Assembly: GCF_001618955.1 (NCBI RefSeq)
Contig: NZ_LVYV01000006.1
Location: forward strand, 104,993 to 168,992
Direction: 5' to 3'
Length of the DNA stretch: 64,000 nt
DNA from: Tardiphaga robiniae
GTDB taxonomy: Bacteria > Pseudomonadota > Alphaproteobacteria > Rhizobiales > Xanthobacteraceae
Of this stretch, positions 49,743 through 59,700 are shown piece by piece; position 1 is the stretch's first letter; each line of letters begins with the position of its first letter. Position numbers and translations under genes: made by a program. A model generated the notes under the pieces. The model saw nothing but the letters and a program-made list of their open reading frames with translations, ran no database searches and was not told the origin of the DNA.

Positions 49743-49902
49743 GGAGACTCTCACAATTCCGAAGGCAGACAGGATCCGCCGGGAACGACTCCGGCAAATG
49801 TAACGTCCTCCCTGAGACACCTGAGGCTCCGCGGCCCCCACCGGAAATTTATGAATGTTTCATGTCACTGAGATCGCGAGCCAGCGCAGGTAACGGCAGA
49901 GG

Positions 49903-50862
49903 TCAGCCGAGCAGGATCAATCCGCCCGGCAAGGTCCGTCGACGGACGTTGAACGCCAGTTCGATCTGGGCCAGGGCATCGTCGGGACGATCGATCTTGA
50001 AGCGACCGTTGACGGGGCTTTCTGCGAGGCTTCGGTCCAGCAGAACGATGTGGCCCGACCGGTAGCGATTCAACTCGTCGATCACGTCACCGAGCGGCGT
50101 CATGTTGAAGATCATCAACCCACGCTGCCACGCAGCAGCGACCGCAGGATCGATGGTAAGCACACCTTCAACCGCGTCGGCCCGATAGCTGACCTGCTGA
50201 CGAGGGCCGAGCGTCATGGTGCGGTCGGGATGCTCGATCCGGACTTCGTTCGCGAAGCATGTCACCCGCACACGCGCACCGATATGGCGGATATCAAAAC
50301 GCGCATTCGTGGCGGAAGCCCTGCCGTTGCCGGCAACGACCTCGAACTGCCGCGGGCGGCTCTCCGGAAGCGCGAACGAGGCTTCGCCTGCAATCAGTTC
50401 GATGGCATCCGAAGCCACCGAGATGCTCGTCCGTGCATTCATCTCGATCGCAACCCCGTCGGACACCGAGATAGTCCGTTGCTCGCCGACACCGGTTCGG
50501 AAATCGGCCTGCAATTCGGCGAACGATGGCCAGAGATCGAGCGGTGGCTTCACCAGCATCACCCCGGCTGCGGAGGCTGCAAGCGCGCCGCCGATGAAGG
50601 CGCGGCGCCCCATCGTCCTCGCGCGTCGTGCAGACAAATCCGACGGCGTCCGGCTGTCCTCGAGAACGCGGGCCGCGGGGCCGAACTGACGCCACAGCCG
50701 GCTTGCGGCGGAGAACGCAGTTGCATGCGCGGGGCTCCGCCCGCACCATTCGCGCAGCGCATCCGCGTCGGTTGCGGTGGCCTCCCCCGATGTGAGGCGC
50801 CGGACCCATGCATGGGCTTCACGGTCGAGAGGCGCCAGTTCATGCGTGGATTGCATCGTCAT
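49903..50862 (-). CDS. FecR-family anti-sigma factor D
   Basis: 319 aa from the ATG at 50862, which overlaps the sigma-D stop as ATGA and has GGAAAAAG upstream; a reading from 50892 is less likely. Cytoplasmic DUF4880-like part (LTSGEATATDADALREWCGR), a hydrophobic segment led by MGRRAFIGGALAASAAG (RR at 86-87), the periplasmic FecR core (LDLWPSFAELQADFRTGVGE) and an STN-like end (VIDELNRYRSGHIVLLDRSL). It lies 160 bp before tpsA-D. It regulates sigma-D by analogy with FecI/FecR pairs. Confidence 0.93.
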   Translation of the reverse strand: MTMQSTHELAPLDREAHAWVRRLTSGEATATDADALREWCGRSPAHATAFSAASRLWRQFGPAARVLEDSRTPSDLSARRARTMGRRAFIGGALAASAAGVMLVKPPLDLWPSFAELQADFRTGVGEQRTISVSDGVAIEMNARTSISVASDAIELIAGEASFALPESRPRQFEVVAGNGRASATNARFDIRHIGARVRVTCFANEVRIEHPDRTMTLGPRQQVSYRADAVEGVLTIDPAVAAAWQRGLMIFNMTPLGDVIDELNRYRSGHIVLLDRSLAESPVNGRFKIDRPDDALAQIELAFNVRRRTLPGGLILLG

Positions 50863-51434
50863 ATCTTTTTCCAGCCAAACCGCGTCGCGCAATATTCCTG
50901 CGCCTGCTGCAATTCCTTGTCGACCATGCTCACCGATATTGAGAAGCGTTTGGAGATCTGCAGCCGCGATGCTCCTTCGACGCGCGATGCCAGCAGGATC
51001 GCGCGCTGCCGCGCCGGCAGCCGGGCGAGGATCGCGCCGAGACGCGCGATATCGGAGCGGCCTTCGAATATCTGCAATGCATCGGGGGCTTCGTCGGCGA
51101 TGTGGAGCAGCCCCTCAACTTCGACCGCCGACAACCGGCGCTGGTCGGCGCGCACGCGGTTGAGAGCAATGTTGAAGGCGGTCCTGAACAAATAAGCGGT
51201 CGGGTTGCGCACCGTTCCGGTCAGCTCAGCGCCGTTCAGGCGCAAATAAGTGTCCTGCAGTGCCTCTTCGGCCCATTCCTGCGAGCCAAGGCGACGCGCC
51301 AGCCGGGTTTTGAGAGCGCCATACCGGTTGATCAAAAGCTCCTGCAACGCCAGCAGTGCCGACGCACTCTGCGGGCGCGATGAGAAGCGATCGGCCGGCT
51401 CCGGCTTGGCGGGCAAATGCGGTTTCTCAGCCAT
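50859..51434 (-). CDS. ECF sigma factor D (FecI type)
   Basis: 191 aa from the ATG at 51434, which overlaps the STN-D stop by 8 nt (ATGGCTGA). The open frame reaches 51644, but that part is the shadow of STN-D. A basic/proline-rich leader of about 35 residues precedes region 2 (YGALKTRLARRLGSQEWAEE, then QDTYLRLNGAE). Region 4: LPARQRAILLASRVEGASRL and helix-turn-helix QISKRFSISVSMVDKELQQA. It ends FGWKKI. The STN-sigma junction has the same 8-nt overlap as in cassette A. Confidence 0.93.
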   Translation of the reverse strand: MAEKPHLPAKPEPADRFSSRPQSASALLALQELLINRYGALKTRLARRLGSQEWAEEALQDTYLRLNGAELTGTVRNPTAYLFRTAFNIALNRVRADQRRLSAVEVEGLLHIADEAPDALQIFEGRSDIARLGAILARLPARQRAILLASRVEGASRLQISKRFSISVSMVDKELQQAQEYCATRFGWKKI

Positions 51435-52182
51435 TGCGGCCGGCACTTCTGGTCGGACGGCAATCGACGGTGCCGCCGGACGATGTCGGCAGCACGACGA
51501 TCGTGAACGGCTGCGGCATATGAGCAGGCGCCGGCCGCCCGATCGCAAGCGATTGCAGCGCGTTGAAAATGGCGTCGTCGCGCTTGTCGTCGCCGGACGA
51601 TCCAAGCAGGTTGAAATGCTCGACCCCGCCTGCCGGCCCGACACCGAAATTCAACGCGACACGGTAGTTTCCCGGACGCGTGAGCGTGCTTCCACACAGC
51701 GCATCGCTGATCTTTTCCTGAAGCAGCGCGGAGTAACCCTGCTGGATCGCATCCTGCTGTATGATGCCCGCTCGCGCCACAGCATTGACCGGTTTCATCG
51801 CCGGCGAGACACCAGGAGCCGCGACGATCGCGAAAGCATCTGCCGCGGCGTATTCCGCCCGCAGACCGCTATCGTGCAGCAGCAGCGCAAGTGCCGCGGC
51901 CGGCGTGAAGCGCCCCGCCACCGTCTTCGACACGCGCCCGATGGTGAGACGCCCCTGATAGAGCCCGACGATGCCCGTCGTGGCGCTGTATCGATCAAGC
52001 GCCGACGCCAGAGACTGCCGGGGAATGTCAAACTGCAAAACCGTGTCCGGCGCGACCGTCTCGGATAGCGCCACCCGCGAACTCGCGATCAAGGTGAATG
52101 GGAGCACGCTGGATACCAAAAAAGTGACGCGAATGACTGCATGCCATCGGCAATAAGGCCTCGATGAGCACCAGGTCTTCAC
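51427..52182 (-). CDS. STN receptor D: periplasmic STN + TonB-C-like signalling protein
   Basis: 251 aa, GTG start at 52182 with AGGA 9 nt upstream. Signal peptide (VTFLVSSVLPFTLIASSRVA), STN domain (FDIPRQSLASALDRYSATTG, then ALALLLHDSGLRAEY), linker, then a TonB-C-like domain (YSALLQEKISDALCG, then VALNFGVGPAGGVEHFNLLG, ending PAPAHMPQPFTIVVLP). It heads cassette D and has no barrel. The gene order STN-sigma-FecR-TpsA is the same as in A and B, supporting one signalling unit per adhesin. Confidence 0.86.
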   Translation of the reverse strand: MKTWCSSRPYCRWHAVIRVTFLVSSVLPFTLIASSRVALSETVAPDTVLQFDIPRQSLASALDRYSATTGIVGLYQGRLTIGRVSKTVAGRFTPAAALALLLHDSGLRAEYAAADAFAIVAAPGVSPAMKPVNAVARAGIIQQDAIQQGYSALLQEKISDALCGSTLTRPGNYRVALNFGVGPAGGVEHFNLLGSSGDDKRDDAIFNALQSLAIGRPAPAHMPQPFTIVVLPTSSGGTVDCRPTRSAGRNG

Positions 52183-52505
52183 GCCGACACATCCTGAACA
52201 GGAATACGATGCGGTCGCACGCCAGCAACGACCGATAGCCCGTCCGTTTCTTACGCTCGTTTAGGTAACAGTTTGGTGACATCCCCGGTCAACTCGACTT
52301 CCGCGTCGAACTCCCAGAAATTGGTAGGAAGCCAGAGAGCACTCACGGCTCGTTCGAGCCAAACGCGGACATCGGAGGCGATGTCAATTTATCTGAGGGG
52401 GCACCTCAATAGTTCTGCCTCGGATACTGTCGGGTGCTCCAATTGAAGCGCGGACATAGCGCTTCCGCTCCGCCGATCATCAAGCGAGGAGCCCCCTACC
52501 CCCAT
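52183..52505. promoter_or_regulatory. Intergenic region with two hairpins between tpsA-E and STN-D
   Basis: 323 bp, no gene seen. It holds GACATCG-GAGG-CGATGTC (52368-52385, 7-bp stem, 4-nt loop) and GGCTCG-TT-CGAGCC (52347-52360, 6-bp stem, 2-nt loop). Read on the minus strand, the first hairpin begins inside a TTGACA-like hexamer. Neither is followed by a T-run, so they look more like operator or processing elements than an intrinsic terminator. The region should contain the promoter of cassette D. Confidence 0.4.
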
Positions 52506-53780
52506 CTACGGCTCATCGAAATTTCGCCGCTCCACCGCTGTCAGTTTCTGCCGTTGCGATGACGACAACTCGCCTGAGCCAATCACCTGCACCGGGCTGG
52601 ATGGATCCTGCATGCGATTGTTGTCGCTGCGGCGATCGCTGCGGCGAGATTGCTCGTCGTCCAGAGCGTTATCGCCGTTACCACCGCCATAGCCCAGCAC
52701 TTCGACGATGATCACTGAGGGCTGCGCGTTGCCGCCCTGGGTTGGTGTCGCGGTCTGCTGCGTCGCCGCCGTTGCATTGGAGCTCGACAGTGCAGCGCTG
52801 ATGCTCGGCGCCTGAACGGTGGGGATACCCGACGACGTGCCCTGTACCTGGATGTTCGCAGCATTGACGATCTGCAGCGCCGCCAGGTTGACATTGCCGG
52901 AGACGCGGATACCCGCTTCGCCTGCATCGATGGTGCCGAGCGGCGCGATCAGATCGATGTCGCCTGGCAATACTTCAGCGATCGGGTTCAGGGTCGCGAT
53001 ACCCGCACCGGATGACGGCACCTGCGGTGACAGCACCGCACGACCGTAATTGTCGTAAGTCCGTTTCGGAGGTGTGTAGATCACCGTGGTCTTCGAACCA
53101 CGGCCGGCATTGATGTCGCCTTCGGCCGACCATGCGAGAATGTTGCCGCCAAAGGTGGTCATGATGCGCGACAGGCCCAGCAGGATGCTGCCCTGCGAAT
53201 AGATCTGGATGTCGCCCTTGCCCTGCGTGACCAGGCCCGACGATGCCGGCGGCACCTGCCCTTCGACGCCGATGACGGTACGACCGCCCGGCGTGAGCAA
53301 CTGGATGTCGCCGCCGAACAGCGTGCGCACGCCGGAGCCGCCGAACATGGTGAGATCGCCGCCATAGGCCGATACGTTCGGGAACAGCGCAGCAATGGCA
53401 TTGCGTCCGCGAAGATAGCTGCCGTAACGCGAGCTGTTCGCGTCGTTATATTCACGGCCACCTGCGGTGAGTTCGGCGAAGTACACTTCTCGCAGGAAGA
53501 TGTGTTGCTGCTCAGGCGCCAGCCGGGCGAACGTAGCCTGCGCTTCGGTATCAGGGCCGGCAAATCCATAGCGGTCCTTCAGCCAGGTCGCGAGTTCCTT
53601 TTGATAGGTCTTGGCGACCTTGCCCGGCTGATCGGCGAGCGGCATGCCCGTAGCGGCCAGATTTCCCGGATCGAGATAGCGTGACGCGAGTGCATCGTAA
53701 TCCGGCCCCGCCGCTCCGACGCCGGCCATCATCGCGATACTCGCGCCGGGACGCGTATCGCCGATCGCGATCGGTCCGAT
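52506..53780 (-). repeat. Long direct repeat, copy 2 (3' end of tpsA-E)
   Basis: Partner of the block at 6868-8150. Same orientation, so recombination between the two would excise everything from tpsA-B's regulators through the machinery operon and cassette D. The pseudogene at 38081-38331 is a third, decayed copy of the last part of this block. Confidence 0.75.
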
Positions 53781-56700
53781 ACTGGTGAACGCGCCCTTGT
53801 CTGCCTGATACAAATTGCGCCCTGCCGAGATTTCGAGCGTGCCGGGACCGGCGATGTCGAAATTGGCATAGATGATGTCGCGCCCCGCCGAGATGATCGA
53901 GACGTCGTTCGGATCGCTGTGCACGATCAGATTGCCGCGGGTCGTCGCGTCGGGAACTCCGCTCGACTGCGTCGTGTTCGGCGCGAAGCCGGCACCGACG
54001 ATATCGCGGCCCGCGCGGACCCTGACCGGAGCCCCGGCATTGCGCCAGTTGAAGACTCCGCCTGTCCTGGAGATCGTCAACGTCTCGCCGGTGTTCAGAC
54101 CGACGATATCGCCGGTCAGCGCATAGAAGCGCACGGGATCCGCATCGGGCGCGCGGCCGATGGGAAGCACAGCGGTGTTGGGACCGAACACGAACAGCGA
54201 CAACGCGACCGGATTTCCCCCCCCATCGACGGTACCAAGAACCGATCCGTTGGTGAACATTATTTTGCCACTCACCACTCCGCCGCCCATGAAGGCCGGA
54301 TTCAACGACGTCGGTAATGGCGTTCCCGTGCCGGACGGACTGAATGTATATTGCCCGCCATAGATCGAATTGCCCGCCAGCATTTCCAGCGCGCCGTGGG
54401 CGGACGGGGCCAGAGTGACGGTGGGATAATCGGTCGCACCACTACTGCGCATGAATGGCACCGCATTGGCGCCGTAATAGATACTGCCGGTCAGCGCCGC
54501 AGCGCGCAGGACCGACGGGTAGGTAAATGTTCCATCGGTACTGTTCTGGTCGCTGTTGAGATTTGCAGACCCGCGAAGCGGCGCTTCAGCCGTGGATGTT
54601 GTCGGCGTGAGGCTACCGCCCGCAGAGATCAGGTTGATCGCCGTGTGATCGGTCCATAGCGAGAACCAGCTGCCTCCGCTGTAGTCGACCCCACCGGCCT
54701 TGAAAACAGTCGCATCTGTAGAGACGGAGCGACCGGGATCACCCGTGCCTCCGAGCACGAGATCGCCGAGCGTCTGCAGATAGACCGCGGAGTCACCGGG
54801 CACCAGCGTGATGCCGGACCGCGCTTCGGACGAGGTCGCTGCATAGGGATCGTAGCCGCGCGGATCGAAAGCGTCCCTCGCTCCATCGCCGAGGCGGTAG
54901 ATAAGCTTGATGCCACCGATCGACTCTGCGTTCACCTGTATCGCACCGCGAACATTGATCAGCGCACCCGGCAGCGCATGTTTTTCGGTGAAGCTGGTCA
55001 GCGCCAGATTTGGATTGAGCGCGCCGGCGATCCGCATGTCGATATCGCCGCCGCCAGTCAACGCCAGCGCCCCGTCGGCACCGACGCGTCCGGTACCGCC
55101 GACGGCGACCACCAGACCCTGGCTTCTCTCTTCGCCCGTACCCTGCTGTCCCTGGCTGCCGCGCAGCGTGATGGCGCCTGCCTCGCCGCCGACGCGGATC
55201 GCGACATTGCCGCCACCGAGCGCGCCGATGCCGGTGAAACCGACGAGATCGGGCAAGTTCAGAGTATTGTACGGGGATGTGTTGGGAACATAGGTGCCGA
55301 AATTGATCCACCACGAGGTTGGCACTGTCGTATCGACCGCTGTCGAACCCGTCCCCTGGCGCCACAGCCAGTTGCCGGTGATGACGCTCGACGGGCTCTG
55401 CCGCGCGGACTGGCCGTAGATGTCGCCGGTGAGATTGCCGCCGGCCGAGATCAGGACATTGCCGCCCTGGTCCGGGTACCACGCCTGATAGGTAGCCATC
55501 GCAGACGCGTAGTCGGCGCTCAACGGACCGAGCAGCATGCCATCCGCGCGGGGGCGGTTGTTATAGGCCGGATCAACGGCGGTCGCCGTGCCGGCGGTGT
55601 AGACACCGTACAGCGAGTCCATACGGATATTGCCGGCGGCCGTCAGCGACAGATTGCCGGTGCCGGTGCGGACCACGCTGAAAGACGACGAGGCATAGGT
55701 GGTCGATGGCGGCAGGTTGATGGTGCCAGCATTGCCCGCTCCATTGTCCCAGAAATTGGGCGCCAGACCGAATTCATCCCATGACCCGGCCATGTAGAGA
55801 GAGACGATCTCGCGCTGCGTCTTGTTTAACAGCTCGATCTTGTCGTTGATGCCGGGAGGGAGGCCGCCAGCCACGTTCACGATGGCATCCACGCCCTGGA
55901 TGGTAAGGCCCAATTCGATATGGTGCGCCGCGAGATCCCAGAAGCCGACAAGCGCCGGATAATAGTCTGTCATCTCTGACCATGACGATCCTCCGAGGAT
56001 CGTTACGGTTTCGGCTTCCGATTTTCCAATCAGGTCATTTATGGTGAGATAAGAGTAATCCGAGCCAAGCATCGCCAGCAGGGCGATAGCGCCTGCCTCG
56101 CTCAAATTCATCAAAACACCGCCCGGCGCAGTGCGTGAGACATAGTGGCTGTCGGCGAGTACGATATCGCCCTTGCGCCGGCTGTTGCGTGCACGCACAT
56201 CGGCCGAGCCGAGATCGGCACCGGCGGTGAACTGCATGTCCCACGACGTCGCGCCGGCGCCGAGCATCGGCGCAACGGCCCAGTTCGCTCCCTGCCGATC
56301 ACCCGTCGGCGTGCGCAACTCGACCCGCTGGCCGCCCGCAAGTTTCACATTGGTCATGGACGGGATCAGCGATCCCGGCGCCAGCGCGAGAGTTCCAGTG
56401 GATGTCATGTCCACCGGCAGCGGCACGCCCTTCGGCCAGATCAAGGCCGCGAAACTGGCCGCGCTGCGCAGCACCGTGCCGGCATCGAGCTGCATGCCTG
56501 CGGTCAGCGTCACCGTATTCGTGAGCACCGTACCCGCGGCATAGGCCACCGAACCGTTCGCATTGTAGATGGTCGCCTGGACGACGGTGCCCGCGGGCAA
56601 TGCGAGCACGTCTCCCAGCGTTGCACGCACCGGCAGCACCGTGCCGGCCGGCAGGTTGCCGCTGAACGATGCCGGCAGATCGTAATTAAGCGTGGCGCCC

Positions 56701-59700
56701 TTCTTGAACACCGTGCCGGCTTCGAGCGTGACGGCAATGGGCAACACGAGATCGCCGCCATAGGGCACGACGCCCTCATCGAGCAGCCAGCCATTGTCGC
56801 CGGTCGTCACCGGCGGCGGCGCGAAGCCGTCATTGATGCTGCCGCGGATGTTGAGATTGCCGGCGGCGCGGAAGTTGATCGCTCCGGGTTCGCCGAAACC
56901 GCGCAAGGCGGGATCGTTGCGATTCGCATTCGGGCTGTAGCGATAACCGGACAGATCGAGATCGCCTGCAATTGTGAGGTCGCCGTTCGGATTTTCGGCG
57001 CTAATCTTGCTGACGATGTCGACGCCGGGACGCAGATGGTAGTTGCCGAGCCCGGCAAGCCTGGCGCTCAGCGCGTCATTGTCGCGCGCAGCATCGATAA
57101 AGGCTTTGTTGTGTGGATCGATGCCGCCGGCGATGATCCTGCCATCGACAGGATCGACGATACCGTCAAGATAAGCCTGCGTGATCTCCTGTGGCGTGTA
57201 GCCCGACACATCGGGCGCCCCGGCAAGCGGTGCGTCGTCGTAGATACGAAATGCATTGATGACGGTTGTTTTTGCGCCGCGGATAAGCGGAGCGCCAAAC
57301 ACGTTGACGGCCACGTCATTGGCACCGTTACCCGCGCTATCAAGACCGCCCTGTCCGCCCGTACCGCCAAGGCGTGGCGCGTTGAGCGTCAGCGTGCCGC
57401 GAGCAGCACCATCATTCTGGCCACGGCCACTGCCTATCGCAACACCTGTGCCGGCGCGCAGGTCGATCGCCGCATTGCTGCCGATCGTCAGCGTGCCCAT
57501 GCGGGTCGTCAACTCGACACTGGCGCGATTCGGCGCGTCGATGATCTTGCCATAGCTGTCGAAGCGCATGCCGGTGCCGTGGGCATCGAGCGTGCCGTTG
57601 ATGACGAGATCGTTCATCGCCGCAAGACGAATGCTGCCGACCTGATAGCCGCTCGCATCGATGGTGCCGTTGACCATCAAACTGCCGCCATCGAGCGTGA
57701 TCTCGACGTTGCGCGCCTTGACTTCATTGCCGACGACGAGATCGCCCTGCTTGATCTGGAACCGCCGTGCGCCGAACACCTCGCCTGCGTTGAGACGCGC
57801 ATTCAATCCTGCGAAGTCAGCAAGCGTCTGCGCCTGCACCGTGAACTCGGCCGCATCGTAGGGCACCAGCGTGCCGCCGGCATCGTAGAGACCCGACGCG
57901 CCGCCGCGGACCGTGCCGCCGAGATCGACGTGACCCGCGCCGGCGCCGAGCGCCGTGATTGTCGCCGTGCCGCCGCGATTATACTGCGCCGACAGATCGA
58001 TGACCGAACCAGCATCCTGCCGGATGCTGCCAGCGCTACTGCTCAGCACCAGATCGCCACCCCAGCTATATTTGGTGACGTCGAACATTGGCACCGCGCG
58101 GCCCGCCAGATCGATACGCGAGGCGGCGCCGAGCACGATGTCGCCCGTCGCGGTCAGCGCCAAACGTCCCGACGGCAGCACGACGCTGGTATCGATGACG
58201 ATATTGGCGCCGGTCAGCTTGAGCTGGGCACCGAGCGCATCGACGGCGCCCGCAGCGGCGCCCGTTCCGACCACGCGAATATCGCCGCCGGCCGTGATCG
58301 TGTTGCTCGACCCGTTTCTGCCCGTGAGCAGCGGCGCTGCGATCGTCAGATTGCCGCCGGTGTATTGATAGCCGGTCGCGGGTGTATATGCGCCCTGCCG
58401 GTGATAGACGCCGAGCGTGCTCCTGTTGGTCGATGTCACATATTCGGCGGCGGTGATGGTGACGTCGGTGAAGCCGAGCGCGAGTCGGTTGTCAACGACC
58501 GTGTTGCTCGGCTGCGAAAGTGGCCCGTAGCCGAGCACGACACGATTGGCTGCGATATTCAGCCTGCTGTCGCCGAGCATGTCGGCCATCGCCGCGCCCG
58601 GTGCCGTCGTCGAGCCGGTCCAGACGAACTCGCCGGCGCGGATCGTCGCAACGTCATCGCTGGCGCCGTAACCATAGATCGCCGGCGTTCCCAACACCAG
58701 ACGGCCCACCTTCGAGGCATCCAGCGTCACCGAACCGAATACGTTCACCGCATCGCGTGCATTAAGCGCGAGGGTTTCGAGCGCCGGCGCGCCGATCGCC
58801 GTATTGCCGGCCAGCAGATTGGCCAGCACGGTGTTGTTGAGGGCAAGTCCGGCCGGCAGGTGACCGGCTGCTGCGGCCGCCGCGAGGCTGGCATCCTCGC
58901 CGAGATTGATGGCGGACAGTCCGAGCACGAGATTCCGCGTGCCGTAGGACACGTTGTTGGCAATGGTAAACGCACCGGCCGTCGCCACGGCGATCGTGCC
59001 TTCGGAGACCACCCTGGTGGTCAGATTGCAGGTCACGGTGATGCAGCCGCCGACCGTGATGTCGACGTCGGTACCGTCATCCGCCTGCGTCTCGCCCTGC
59101 AGCAGATTGATCGTGCCGTTGGACACCACCAGCACGCCGACGCCGACGAACACATATCCATCGCGCGAGTCGAAGCTGGCGCGGCCGCGGCCGATGGTGC
59201 TGACCGACGCGCCTTCCTCGATCGTGATGGTCCCCTTGTCGCCGGGCCCCGTTCCCCTGCCGGCGAAAATCACCTCAGCCGCAGACAGATGGGCACCGCT
59301 GCGCAGGATGATCGAGCCATAGTCACCCACAATGCTGGCGAAGCGACCGGCCTGGCCATAGGCAATGCTTACGGAGCCGTTCAGCACCAGACGCGGCGCG
59401 TCGAACTTGCTGATCTCGTCGGCATAGACGGAGGCTCCCGCCATGTCGGACGCAGCCGTCTGGCCGGTTGCCAGAATTTCGCTGAGGCCATGAAGCTGGA
59501 TGGTGCTGCCGAAGCCATCGCTGTCGGCCCGGGCTCCGCTGCGCAACTCGCCATCGAACTGCAGTTGCGAGCGACCGTCGGCGTTGCGCGGCCTGGCCAG
59601 CAGGATATTGAGCATACGCGCATCGATGGTCATCGCCGCCCGCGGCACGCCGACGCGTGCGGCATCCGCCAGCACGAAGGCGTCATAGCCCATCTCGTTA

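Noticed and set aside
38583..49841. Longer start of tpsA-D at 49841
   Set aside because: The added 33 residues are Arg-rich, contain the only cysteine and precede a normal signal peptide starting at 49742.
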